Positions 31,636 to 39,562 of a stretch of 50,386 nucleotides of DNA are shown here, piece after piece. The stretch is from NCBI GenBank assembly GCA_043755865.1, contig JAYUSD010000072.1:1-50386 (forward strand). Direction: 5' to 3'. The DNA is from JANMDU01 sp043755865. Its GTDB lineage: Bacteria > Pseudomonadota > Gammaproteobacteria > Burkholderiales > Burkholderiaceae_C. The notes under the pieces were generated by a model. That model did no database searches, was not told where the DNA came from, and saw only the letters and a program-made list of their open reading frames with translations. Position 1 is the first letter of the stretch; each line of letters opens with the position of its first letter. The position numbers and the translations under genes are program-made.

Positions 31636-31695
31636 GTTTTTGGAGGAATACCTTGGCAACGATCTGTACTCATCTGATTAAATTGCACCAATGTA

Positions 31696-31847
31696 TCCAG
31701 CGGAGAGCGTAGGGTGGTTGGATCGGAAATTTTTTCGGAAGGCGCGCGGGGATTAGGTCAGATTACGAAGATCAGTATCGCGTGTGATTTCAAAAAAATT
31801 ATCCGAGACGACTACCCTGCGCTAGGCCGCAGGTACAAGAGTTCGCG
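31696..31847 (-). repeat. Right arm of ~150-bp inverted repeat
   Basis: The reverse complement of the left arm, with scattered differences: TCCAGCGGAGAGCGTAGGG, GGAAGGCGCGCGGGGATT, TCGCGTGTGATTTCAAAAAA, CCCTGCGCTAGGCCGCAGG. Together with the left arm it spans 742 bp. Confidence 0.88.
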
Positions 31848-31868
31848 TGAAACCTCTGATTTCCAGAA

Positions 31869-31894
31869 CCCTTCGACAAGCTCAGGGCGCACGG
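31869..31894. repeat. Second copy of the CTTCGACAAGCTCAGGG element
   Basis: CCCTTCGACAAGCTCAGGGC then GCACGG. The same element is found inside guaA (13592-13620). It lies 5 nt from GCCGGC repeat copy 12. Confidence 0.9.
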
Positions 31895-31898
31895 TTAA

Positions 31899-31968
31899 AT
31901 ACTATAAATTCAATAGCGCAGTGCGCAGTAGGCACGCCGGCTAACTGCCCAAAATGCTTAAGAAATCA
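31899..31968 (-). repeat. GCCGGC repeat, copy 12 (3' end of pssA)
   Basis: The plus strand reads AATTCAATAGCGCAGTGCGC then AGTAGGCACGCCGGCTAACT and GCTTAAGAAATCA. Sense to pssA; its terminal TCA (31966-31968) is the pssA stop TGA. Confidence 0.9.
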
Positions 31969-32805
31969 ATGCAAGCCGCGCTCTTCCGGCTCATCCTTGG
32001 AAGTGGCAATCACGCTAGTTTGCAAACCCTTGGCCTTGCGATACGCATAGATCACGTAGCCCGACAATCCATATGCCACAAAGATGCCAAATAGCACGGT
32101 GGGCGGATCTATGTTGATCACGGCAATACCCAGTGCAATCAATACGATCACCGCAAACGGTACGCTGCGCTTCATGTTCACGTCTTTGAAGCTGTAGAAC
32201 GGCACATTTGTCACCATCGTGAGGCCAGTAAACAAAGCTGCGGCAAACATGACCCAGCGCACCTTCACCTCGATGAGCCCTAACGCAACAAGCGTGTCGC
32301 TCCCTGCAATGCCTAGATCGGTCATGAGCCAAATAAAGCCCATCACCAGCGCCGCAGCAGCCGGGCTAGGCAAGCCTTGAAAATAGCGTTTGTCCACCAC
32401 AGTCGTGTTGACGTTAAAGCGAGCTAAGCGCAGCATGGCGCACGAGACATAAACGAAGGCCGCGATCCAACCCCATCGGCCCAAATCTTTCAGCGCCCAC
32501 ATGTACGCAATAAGCGCAGGCGCCGCGCCAAAGCTCACCATGTCCGAGAGCGAATCCATCTGCTCGCCAAACGCAGATTGCGTGTTGGTCATACGCGCCA
32601 CGCGGCCATCCAAGCTATCGAGCACCATCGCGCAAAAAATGCCTATGGCCGCTTCATGAAAGCGCCCGTTGACCGCCATAACAATGCCATAGAAGCCGCC
32701 AAACAACGCGGCGAGCGTAAAGAGATTGGGCAAAATATAAATGCCCTTGCGACGCGGTTTCATCGGCGCGAGCTCGGCGGGAGAGGTGTCTTGTCCATCA
32801 TGCAT
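31966..32805 (-). CDS. pssA: CDP-diacylglycerol-serine O-phosphatidyltransferase
   Basis: Makes phosphatidylserine, the precursor of phosphatidylethanolamine, in the inner membrane. 279 residues, of the integral-membrane (Bacillus-type) class. The CDP-alcohol phosphotransferase motif DG-x2-AR-x8-G-x3-D-x3-D is visible as DGRVARMTNTQS followed by FGEQMDSLSDMVSFG. About eight hydrophobic segments follow, starting with IYILPNLFTLAALFGGFYG. Next to ilvC as in many betaproteobacteria. A terminator stands 28 nt upstream of the start, so it needs readthrough or a promoter hidden in that short stretch. Confidence 0.95.
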   Translation of the reverse strand: MHDGQDTSPAELAPMKPRRKGIYILPNLFTLAALFGGFYGIVMAVNGRFHEAAIGIFCAMVLDSLDGRVARMTNTQSAFGEQMDSLSDMVSFGAAPALIAYMWALKDLGRWGWIAAFVYVSCAMLRLARFNVNTTVVDKRYFQGLPSPAAAALVMGFIWLMTDLGIAGSDTLVALGLIEVKVRWVMFAAALFTGLTMVTNVPFYSFKDVNMKRSVPFAVIVLIALGIAVINIDPPTVLFGIFVAYGLSGYVIYAYRKAKGLQTSVIATSKDEPEERGLH

Positions 32806-32833
32806 AGCTCAGAGTGTAAAGGGAACTGCACAA

Positions 32834-32865
32834 TAAAAAAAGCCACTTGGTTACCCAAGTGGCTT
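32834..32865 (-). terminator. Rho-independent terminator between ilvC and pssA
   Basis: The minus strand reads AGCCACTTGG, loop GTAA, CCAAGTGGCT, then seven T. It is strong and lies between GCCGGC repeat copy 13 and the pssA start. Confidence 0.92.
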
Positions 32866-32872
32866 GCTCCTG

Positions 32873-32932
32873 ATTCAATAGCACTCTGGGCATATTCTAT
32901 GCCGGCTAAATGCCCATTTGGCTTAAAAATCA
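32873..32932 (-). repeat. GCCGGC repeat, copy 13 (3' end of ilvC)
   Basis: The plus strand reads ATTCAATAGCACTCTGGGCA then TATTCTATGCCGGCTAAATG and GCTTAAAAATCA. Full-length type A; its terminal TCA is the ilvC stop TGA. Confidence 0.93.
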
Positions 32933-33943
32933 GTTACGGGTCTGATCCACTAGCTTATTTTTCGCAATCCAAGGCATCATCGCGCGCAGCTGAGCGCCGA
33001 CTTTCTCGATCTGATGATCAGCCGTGTTGCGGCGGCGAGCGGTCATGCTTGGGTAATTCAGGCGGCCTTCTTGGATGAACATCTTGGCGTATTCGCCGTT
33101 TTGAATGCGTTTGAGCGCATTGCGCATTGCTTTGCGTGATTCTTCGTTAATCACTTCCGGGCCAGTGACGTATTCGCCATATTCTGCGTTGTTAGAGATG
33201 GAATAGTTCATGTTGGCGATGCCGCCTTCATAGATCAAATCGACGATAAGTTTGAGCTCGTGCAAGCACTCAAAGTAGGCCATTTCAGGCGCGTAGCCAG
33301 CTTCGGTCAGCGTCTCGTAGCCCATCTTGATCAGCTCGACAGCGCCGCCGCAGAGCACGGCTTGCTCGCCAAACAGATCCGTCTCGGTCTCTTCTTTGAA
33401 ATTGGTTTCAATGATGCCGGCCTTGCCGCCGCCATTGGCCATCGCATACGACAACGCCATCTCGCGCGCTTTGCCACTCTTGTCTTGGTGCACAGCGATC
33501 AAATGAGGCACGCCGCCACCTTGCGTGTAGGTGTTGCGCACCGTGTGGCCCGGGGCTTTGGGCGCGACCATCCAGACATCCAAATCAGCGCGTGGGATCA
33601 CTTGGTTGTAATGCACGTTGAAGCCGTGAGCAAATACGAGTGATGCACCTTGCTTGATACTCGATTCAATCTCGCGATACACGCTCGCGATGTTCTCATC
33701 AGGCAACAAAATCATCACGATATCGGCTGATTTAACTGCATCGAGTACTTCGGCGACTTGCAAACCAGCTTTGGCCACTTTGTCCCAGCTCGCGCCGCCC
33801 TTGCGAAGACCGACGACAACCTTCACGCCGCTATCGTTCAAATTCTGCGCATGCGCATGGCCTTGACTGCCGTAGCCAATGATGGCAACCGTCTTGCCTT
33901 TGATCAGGGACAGATCGCAATCTTTATCGTAAAAAACTTTCAT
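32930..33943 (-). CDS. ilvC: Ketol-acid reductoisomerase
   Basis: Isomerises and reduces acetolactate or acetohydroxybutyrate with NADPH (valine, leucine and isoleucine pathway). 337 residues, class I. The Rossmann motif is GYGSQGHAHAQNLNDSG, with the NADPH-specific LRKGGASW loop; AHGFNVHYN and PKAPGHTVR follow; the Mg-binding acidic residues lie in KEETETDLFGEQAVLCGG and in ECLHELKLIVDLIYEGG. Third gene of ilvB-ilvH-ilvC, 153 nt from ilvH; a long hairpin fills that gap. Confidence 0.98.
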   Translation of the reverse strand: MKVFYDKDCDLSLIKGKTVAIIGYGSQGHAHAQNLNDSGVKVVVGLRKGGASWDKVAKAGLQVAEVLDAVKSADIVMILLPDENIASVYREIESSIKQGASLVFAHGFNVHYNQVIPRADLDVWMVAPKAPGHTVRNTYTQGGGVPHLIAVHQDKSGKAREMALSYAMANGGGKAGIIETNFKEETETDLFGEQAVLCGGAVELIKMGYETLTEAGYAPEMAYFECLHELKLIVDLIYEGGIANMNYSISNNAEYGEYVTGPEVINEESRKAMRNALKRIQNGEYAKMFIQEGRLNYPSMTARRRNTADHQIEKVGAQLRAMMPWIAKNKLVDQTRN

Positions 33944-33979
33944 TTCATTTTCCTTTGTTGGTAAGTGGAGTAAATGGAA

Positions 33980-34091
33980 ACTAGGTAACGCGAAAATCGC
34001 TAAAAGAATGCAAAAAACGCAAAAGAAGACAATATATTGATTTCGATTTTTGCGTTTTTCGCGTCTTTTTTGCGCTTTTCGCGTTACCTAG
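33980..34091. repeat. CGCGAAA-type long hairpin 3 (ilvH / ilvC gap)
   Basis: The ends are CTAGGTAACGCGAAAA and TTTTCGCGTTACCTAG, perfect complements. The interior arms CGCTAAAAGAATGC and GCGTCTTTTTTGCG pair imperfectly over about 44 bp, with a loop of about 20 nt. Confidence 0.92.
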
Positions 34092-34096
34092 CAATT

Positions 34097-34588
34097 TCAA
34101 ACACGCAATATTCTCTCACCTCGGCCGATGCCGCTAGCTCCGGTGCGGACGGTCTCAAGAATTGCTGTGCGGTCAATCGCTTCTAGGAAAGCATCAACTT
34201 TGCTGTGCGTACCAGTCAGCTCAATCGTGTAGCTCTTCTCTGTGACGTCTATGATGCGGCCTCTGAAGATTTCTGCCATGCGCTTCATCTCTTCGCGCTC
34301 TTTGCCCACCGCGCGTACCTTGACCATCATGAGCTCGCGCTCAATGTAGCTGCCCTCAGTCAGGTCGACGACTTTGACGACTTCGATCAGGCGATTCAAA
34401 TGCTTGGTGATTTGCTCAATCACTTCGTCCGAACCACTGGTGACAATCGTCATGCGGGACAGGGATTCATCCTCAGTGGTGGCTACGGTGAGCGATTCAA
34501 TGTTGTAGCCGCGGGCGGCAAATAAGCCCACCACTCGCGCGAGAGCGCCGGGTTCGTTTTCGATCAGTAATGCAATGATGTGTTTCAT
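34097..34588 (-). CDS. ilvH: Acetolactate synthase, small regulatory subunit
   Basis: Activates the catalytic subunit and confers valine feedback. 163 residues. The N-terminal ACT domain reads IIALLIENEPGALARVVGLFAARGYNI (the opening 10 residues and the loop GYNIESLTV are diagnostic), and the C-terminal domain has AVGKEREEMKRMAEIFRGRI and VDAFLEAIDR. Between ilvB and ilvC in the operon; long hairpins lie on both sides. Confidence 0.97.
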   Translation of the reverse strand: MKHIIALLIENEPGALARVVGLFAARGYNIESLTVATTEDESLSRMTIVTSGSDEVIEQITKHLNRLIEVVKVVDLTEGSYIERELMMVKVRAVGKEREEMKRMAEIFRGRIIDVTEKSYTIELTGTHSKVDAFLEAIDRTAILETVRTGASGIGRGERILRV

Positions 34589-34672
34589 GATGATTCCTCT
34601 TTTCTGAGCCCTCCTCTGTTGACGGTAATCAACAAACTTGGCTACAAATAGATTTATCTTTAAGGTTAAAGG

Positions 34673-34776
34673 CTAGATAACGCTAAAAACGCGAAAAAGA
34701 CGCTAAAAACGCAAACCAATTGAAGGTTTTGTTTCGCGTTTTTTGGCATTCTTTCAGCGTTTTTCGCGATAGATAG
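34673..34776. repeat. CGCGAAA-type long hairpin 4 (ilvB / ilvH gap)
   Basis: The left arm CTAGATAACGCTAAAAACGC and the right arm GCGTTTTTCGCGATAGATAG pair with several mismatches over about 43 bp. This is the most diverged member. Confidence 0.82.
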
Positions 34777-34779
34777 AAA

Positions 34780-36606
34780 TTAGAGCTCTTCCGAGCCGAG
34801 CAGCATCTCCGTGATACCTTTGCCGGCTTTCACCATCGGCCAGACGTTTTCTGTCGGGTCGGTGCGGAAATCCATGAAGACGGTGCGATCTTTGAGTTTG
34901 CGGGCTTCGCGCAACGCGGGCTCCACGTCTTCTGGCCGCTCGATCAGCATGCCGACGTGGCCATAGGCCTCAGCCAGTTTGACGAAATCGGGCAGCGCAT
35001 CCATGTAGCTGCTTGAATAGCGGCCTTCGTATTCGATCTCTTGCCATTGACGCACCATGCCAAGATAGCGATTGTTCAGGCTCACGATTTTGATCGGCGT
35101 GTTGTATTGCAAGCAGGTGGACAGCTCTTGTATGCACATCTGCACCGAGCCTTCACCCGTAATGCAAAAAACTTCTGCCTCAGGCTTAGCCATCTTGATG
35201 CCCATGGCGTACGGAATGCCCACGCCCATCGTGCCGAGGCCGCCAGAGTTGATCCAACGATTAGGTTTGTCAAAGCGGTAAAACTGCGCTGCCCACATTT
35301 GGTGTTGGCCCACATCCGATGTGATGTACGTCTCCACGTCTTTGGTCATGTTCCACAGCGTCTCGACTACCATTTGCGGCTTGATCACGTCTTTAGCAGT
35401 GCGATCAAACTTCAGGCAATCTTTGCTACGCCAGCCATCGATATGGCTCCACCAGTTGGCCAAATCAGCAGGGGCTGCGCGCTGCGGCATTTCTTTGATC
35501 TGGTTGATCATTTCAGTGAGCACGTCTTTCACGTCGCCCACGATAGGAATATCAACTTTGACGCGCTTAGAAATTGAAGAAGGATCGATATCGATATGAA
35601 TGATCTTGCGCTCGTTTTGCGCGAAGTGCTTCGGATTGCCGATCACGCGGTCGTCAAAACGCGCGCCGACTGCGAGCAACACATCGCAATTTTGCATCGC
35701 GTTGTTGGCTTCCACCGTGCCATGCATGCCCAGCATGCCAAGGAATTTTTTATCGGATGCAGGGTAAGCGCCCAAGCCCATCAGCGTGTTCGTCACGGGG
35801 TAGCCCAGCATATCGACCAAAGTGCGCAGCTCATTGCTCGCATTGCCCAAAATCACACCGCCGCCAGTGTAAATATACGGGCGCTTGGCCGTGAGCAAAA
35901 GCTGCAACGCCTTGCGAATCTGGCCGCCATGGCCTTTGACCTTGGGCTGATAGCTGCGCATTTCAACCGGCTTTTTGTAGGCCTCCAGATCAAACTTCAC
36001 TTTGTTGAAGCTCACGTCTTTCGGAATATCCACCACCACCGGGCCGGGGCGGCCTGTGCGGGCGATGTGAAAGGCTTTCTTCATGATGTCGGCCATATCG
36101 CGCACATCTTTGACCAAAAAATTGTGCTTCACGATCGGGCGTGTGATGCCAATCGTGTCACATTCTTGAAAGGCGTCGAGGCCAATGGCTGGCACCGGCA
36201 CTTGGCCGGTGATGATCACCATAGGAATGCTGTCCATGTACGCGGTGGCAATGCCTGTGACCGCATTGGTTGCGCCCGGCCCGCTGGTGACAAGCGCCAC
36301 GCCCACATCGCCTGTGGCGCGCGCATAGCCATCTGCCGCATGCACAGCCGCTTGCTCGTGGCGCACGAGGATGTGCTTCATGCTTTGCTGCTTGTACAGC
36401 GCGTCATAAATATGCAGCACCGCGCCGCCGGGATAGCCCCAAACGTATTTCACGCCCTCTTGAGCGAGCGCAGCGCAAAGCACTTCAGCGCCGCGCATTT
36501 CGGGCAAATGAGTCGTGTTGGAGGATGTATTTGGGGATGTGGCAGCACACGCGCCAACAGATGTGGCGGCAGCAGCCGAGGCCATTTCAGCCTTGGAGAT
36601 TTCCAT
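34780..36606 (-). CDS. ilvB: Acetolactate synthase, large catalytic subunit
   Basis: A TPP- and FAD-dependent enzyme that condenses pyruvate with pyruvate or 2-oxobutyrate. 608 residues from the ATG at 36606 (AAAGG upstream). After a poorly conserved 35-residue leader rich in Ala/Thr comes the TPP pyrimidine domain (VWGYPGGAVLHIYDAL, HEQAAVHAADGYARATG with the activating Glu), the FAD-binding middle domain, and the TPP pyrophosphate motif in CITGEGSVQMCIQEL with LNNRYLGMVRQWQ. First gene of ilvBHC. A regulatory leader peptide was looked for upstream and not found. Confidence 0.97.
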   Translation of the reverse strand: MEISKAEMASAAAATSVGACAATSPNTSSNTTHLPEMRGAEVLCAALAQEGVKYVWGYPGGAVLHIYDALYKQQSMKHILVRHEQAAVHAADGYARATGDVGVALVTSGPGATNAVTGIATAYMDSIPMVIITGQVPVPAIGLDAFQECDTIGITRPIVKHNFLVKDVRDMADIMKKAFHIARTGRPGPVVVDIPKDVSFNKVKFDLEAYKKPVEMRSYQPKVKGHGGQIRKALQLLLTAKRPYIYTGGGVILGNASNELRTLVDMLGYPVTNTLMGLGAYPASDKKFLGMLGMHGTVEANNAMQNCDVLLAVGARFDDRVIGNPKHFAQNERKIIHIDIDPSSISKRVKVDIPIVGDVKDVLTEMINQIKEMPQRAAPADLANWWSHIDGWRSKDCLKFDRTAKDVIKPQMVVETLWNMTKDVETYITSDVGQHQMWAAQFYRFDKPNRWINSGGLGTMGVGIPYAMGIKMAKPEAEVFCITGEGSVQMCIQELSTCLQYNTPIKIVSLNNRYLGMVRQWQEIEYEGRYSSSYMDALPDFVKLAEAYGHVGMLIERPEDVEPALREARKLKDRTVFMDFRTDPTENVWPMVKAGKGITEMLLGSEEL

Positions 36607-37025
36607 GATGATCAACCTTTAAGAGTTAAATTAACTTTGCAGGTACTCCTCACGCACGCCGGAAAGCGCCGTTGCGAAGCTTCGAGCCTTGAACATGAAG
36701 CCAGTCTAAAAACCGCCGGATCAAAACTCTTTTGCAGCGTGCATTATGCCACTTGAATTGAGCCTATTTCGTCTAAACCAATGGCGCTAGCATCTCGCAA
36801 TGCGAAGGCACTCGTCACCCAACATCACCTTCTACTGTCCCAGTATCCATGCCGCGCTATGCGCAAATGCTTTGGCGGCTGTGTGCAAAGCAAGCGCGGT
36901 TTCGTGGCGGGCTGAATGCTGTCCTTGTCTGCGCTTGGCGTATTTTGAGATGCGATAATGTGGGTTGAAGATAAGGCTGCGACACCAGCAGCTTTTTATA
37001 AATACAAAGCCCCAAGCGAACTATT
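36607..37025. other. Divergent region between ilvB and the sigma-factor gene
   Basis: 419 nt with no credible gene. It must carry the ilvB promoter (not identified) and the sigma operon promoter; an extended -10 (TGCGATAAT) is seen at 36951-36959. Confidence 0.6.
36951..36959 (+). promoter_or_regulatory. Candidate extended -10 of the sigma-factor operon
   Basis: TGCGATAAT matches the TGn plus -10 form, 67 nt before the TTG start. No good -35 is seen at the standard distance. Confidence 0.35.
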
Positions 37026-37592
37026 TTGGCCACCGAGCAAGAACTCTCCGATTTCCTCAAGTCTGTGGAAAAACGCGCCTTTAAGCGCTCGGTCTACCAC
37101 GTCCGAGATCAAGACGCGGCGCTGGATATTGTGCAAGACAGCATGATCAAGCTCACGGTGAACTACGCTGACAAACCTGCCGGCGAGCTGCCGATGCTTT
37201 TCCAGAGAATTTTGCAAAACACCACGCTCGATTGGTTTCGCCGTAGAAAAACGCACAAAGCCCTGTTTTCTAACATGAGCGATTTTGAAAAAATGGGCGA
37301 AGATGGAGAATTCGATTTACTGGAAACTTTGGAAGCGCTAGATACCTCTGAGGGTACGGAAAGCGCCGAAAAACAGGTATCACGCAAGCAAACGCTGCAA
37401 GAGATCGATGACGCTGTGCAATTGCTGCCAACACGTCAACGAGAAGCCTTCTTGATGCGTTACTGGGAGGAGATGGATGTGGCTGAAACAGCTGCAGCCA
37501 TGGGTTGCTCAGAAGGCAGCGTGAAAACGCACTGTTCTCGTGCAGTCCAAGCGCTCAGCAAAACGCTGATCGCCAAGGGAATCAAACTTTAG
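37026..37592 (+). CDS. RpoE-like (ECF) RNA polymerase sigma factor
   Basis: 188 residues. Region 2 spans about 15-90 (RSVYHVRDQDAALDIVQDSM, LPMLFQRILQNTTLDWFRRR) and region 4 about 125-180 (LLPTRQREAFLMRYWEEMDV, ETAAAMGCSEGSVKTHCSRA, a clear helix-turn-helix). The start appears to be TTG at 37026, giving MATEQELSDFLKSVEKRAFK, the form usual in Comamonadaceae; there is no in-frame ATG nearby. A DUF3619 membrane protein, a possible anti-sigma-like partner, and DUF3106 and RDD proteins follow in the same direction, suggesting an envelope-linked regulon. Confidence 0.92.
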   Translation: MATEQELSDFLKSVEKRAFKRSVYHVRDQDAALDIVQDSMIKLTVNYADKPAGELPMLFQRILQNTTLDWFRRRKTHKALFSNMSDFEKMGEDGEFDLLETLEALDTSEGTESAEKQVSRKQTLQEIDDAVQLLPTRQREAFLMRYWEEMDVAETAAAMGCSEGSVKTHCSRAVQALSKTLIAKGIKL

Positions 37593-37670
37593 TTTTAAAT
37601 TTTTAAAGCACAGTTAAGAATACTTACAAATCGTCAAATGACACGCGTCTAAGAACAGCAGGTGAAGATC

Positions 37671-38123
37671 ATGAACAACGCAACTTATCTCCAGCACGAA
37701 GCCCACATGGATCGTTTTGGCCTCAAGGTGGCTGCTCATTTGGACGATCTTCCTTTGGCACACGATATTTCCGAGCGCCTTCGAGTGGCTCGCCAGCAAG
37801 CGCTTGCACAGCGCAAAACTATAAGTGTTGTGCAATCGCAATCCGCCTCCAGCATCTTTGCCTCTGGCTCGGCTGCCGTGCTTGGCGGTGGGGATGGCTC
37901 GGGTTGGTTAAACAGCATGCTCAGTGCATTGCCTCTGATCGCTTTGGTTGTGGGCCTGATTGTGATCAACATCAATGTGAGCGACGAGCGCGCTTTTGAG
38001 CTGGCTGAAGTTGACACGCAATTGCTGACCGATGATCTACCGCCCTCTGCGCACACGGATCCCGGCTTCGCTCAGTATTTGAAGTTTGGCCCGCCTGCAT
38101 CAAACGCAGCTGTCAGCCAGTAA
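37671..38123 (+). CDS. DUF3619 membrane protein, possible anti-sigma partner
   Basis: 150 residues from the ATG at 37671 (GGTGAAG precedes it). The N-terminal half is polar (MNNATYLQHEAHMDRFGLKV, HLDDLPLAHDISERLRVARQ). A single membrane helix lies at about 77-97 (LSALPLIALVVGLIVINI), and an acidic tail (DERAFELAEVDTQLLTDDLP) follows. The family is regularly encoded directly after this type of sigma factor in Comamonadaceae, and the single-pass layout is anti-sigma-like, but no zinc-binding HxxxCxxC is present. Role inferred. Confidence 0.8.
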   Translation: MNNATYLQHEAHMDRFGLKVAAHLDDLPLAHDISERLRVARQQALAQRKTISVVQSQSASSIFASGSAAVLGGGDGSGWLNSMLSALPLIALVVGLIVININVSDERAFELAEVDTQLLTDDLPPSAHTDPGFAQYLKFGPPASNAAVSQ

Positions 38124-38134
38124 GGATTGATGCA

Positions 38135-38863
38135 ATGCGCGGTTTGCTGCTGATCTGCATCACCAGCCTGTGCGCGGGTTCGATCGTTGTTGCGCAGACG
38201 GCTGCCGCGCCCGCAGTGTCAGCCACACAGAGCAAGCCACAACCGGTGGCCTCTCAAGCTTCGAATCCTCCGGCTACACCTGCTGCCCCAGCAATCAAAC
38301 CCGCTCCTGCCAGCCAGCCCCTGTGGAAAGACTTGAGCGCGGCCGAACAAGCCGCATTGCGTCCGTTGGGCGCCAATTGGAATGCAATCAGTGTGGAGCG
38401 CAAGCGCAAATGGCTCAATGTCGCCAAAGACTTTGACAAACTCACGCCTGCTCAGCAGACCAACATGCACACGCGCATGACCGAGTGGTCTGGACTGAGC
38501 CCTAAGCAGCGATCTGACGCACGGCAAAACTTTGCCCAAAACCGCGAGCTCACCGACGGCCTGACATCTGAGCAGCGCAAGGTGCAATGGCAGGCTTATG
38601 AGCGGCTGAGCCCAGAAGAAAAACGCAAGCTCGCTGAAAGCGCATCGAAAGCAACCGTATCAGGCGCAGCACCAGCGGCCAAGCCACAGCCCGTCTTGAA
38701 AAAAGAGCCCACGCCTGAATTTGGTACTGGCAAGGTGCTGGCCAGAGCCAAGGCCTCGCCTAATGCACCGGCTGCTGGCAAGAAAATAGCAGTAGCACCT
38801 TATGTGGCCAGCCAAGGCAGTATCCTGCCTGGCAATGCGAGCGACACCGCAGACAAGCCCTGA
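38135..38863 (+). CDS. DUF3106 exported protein
   Basis: 242 residues with a signal peptide (MRGLLLICITSLCAGSIVVA) and a Pro/Ala-rich linker to about residue 62. A helical region then has repeated W-x-x-L-S-P-x-x-(R/K) units: PLWKDLSAAEQAALRPLGAN, MTEWSGLSPKQRSDARQNFA and YERLSPEEKRKLAESA, the DUF3106 pattern. The C-terminal third is low complexity. Starts 11 nt after the DUF3619 gene, so probably in the same operon. Function unknown; presumably periplasmic. Confidence 0.82.
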   Translation: MRGLLLICITSLCAGSIVVAQTAAAPAVSATQSKPQPVASQASNPPATPAAPAIKPAPASQPLWKDLSAAEQAALRPLGANWNAISVERKRKWLNVAKDFDKLTPAQQTNMHTRMTEWSGLSPKQRSDARQNFAQNRELTDGLTSEQRKVQWQAYERLSPEEKRKLAESASKATVSGAAPAAKPQPVLKKEPTPEFGTGKVLARAKASPNAPAAGKKIAVAPYVASQGSILPGNASDTADKP

Positions 38864-38905
38864 GCCGCTTGCGCCCGGTTGAGCAGGTTGCTTTGAGCAA
38901 TTTAG

Positions 38906-38964
38906 TGCTAAAACGGCACTTCGCCGGCATAGAATATGCGCGGAGTGCTATTGAATTTATAGCG
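38906..38964 (+). repeat. GCCGGC repeat, copy 14
   Basis: The plus strand reads ACTTCGCCGGCATAGAATAT then GCGCGGAGTGCTATTGAATT and TATAGCG. Type A, sense, between the DUF3106 and RDD genes. Confidence 0.9.
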
Positions 38965-38995
38965 TTTACAATCAGGCCATGAGCCCAGCATTGTG

Positions 38996-39556
38996 ATGAA
39001 TTCGTCTGAATTTCCGTCCCCCGCCTTGGCATCTGCTGCCCCAGATGCCTCACCCAAACCGCCCAGTTTGCGCCGCCGCATGGCCTGTTGGATGTATGAA
39101 GGTGTTTTGATGTTTGGCGTGATTTGGATTGCGGGCTACTTGTTTGGTACGCTTTCACAAACGCGCAACGCGATGGACAATAGGCTGGGTTTGCAGATTT
39201 TTTTGTTCATTATTTTTGGCATTTATTTCGTTTATTTTTGGCACAAAGGCCAAACTTTGGCGATGAAAACGTGGCATTTGCGAGTGGTTGGATTGGATGG
39301 GCAGGCCATCTCTCAAAAGCGTGCACTCGCCCGTTATGTGCTGTCTTGGCTTTGGTTTTTTCCACCCTTGACGGCTATTTGGCTCTTCGCGCCGCCTAAA
39401 TTCAGCGCTGGGGCATCAGGCGCGATCATTTTTATTTGGGTAGCAATCTATGCCCTCCTCTCGCGCTTTCATTCGGAGCGCCAGTTTCTGCATGACGCGC
39501 TTGCGCAAACTCGGCTGATCTCTCATGAGCCGATGAGCAAAACCATTCCCGCTTAA
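38996..39556 (+). CDS. RDD-family membrane protein
   Basis: 186 residues with four hydrophobic segments: about 36-55, 68-86, 117-138 and 145-160. The RDD signature (Arg near helix 1, Asp residues later) is recognisable in LRRRMACWMYEGVLMFGVIW and in KGQTLAMKTWHLRVVGLDGQ. RDD proteins are poorly characterised; some act as transporters. The start is the ATG at 38996; a GTG just before it is also possible. GCCGGC repeat copy 14 lies upstream. Confidence 0.85.
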   Translation: MNSSEFPSPALASAAPDASPKPPSLRRRMACWMYEGVLMFGVIWIAGYLFGTLSQTRNAMDNRLGLQIFLFIIFGIYFVYFWHKGQTLAMKTWHLRVVGLDGQAISQKRALARYVLSWLWFFPPLTAIWLFAPPKFSAGASGAIIFIWVAIYALLSRFHSERQFLHDALAQTRLISHEPMSKTIPA

Positions 39557-39562
39557 TAAACG

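Noticed and set aside
35596..36756. Long open frame (386 codons) on the plus strand opposite ilvB
   Set aside because: It lies entirely antisense to a clear ilvB reading frame, has a His/Ala/Arg-rich composition typical of reversed GC-rich codons, and shows no family motif.
36607..37025. Leader-peptide attenuator for ilvB
   Set aside because: No short frame rich in Ile, Val or Leu codons followed by alternative hairpins was found upstream of ilvB.
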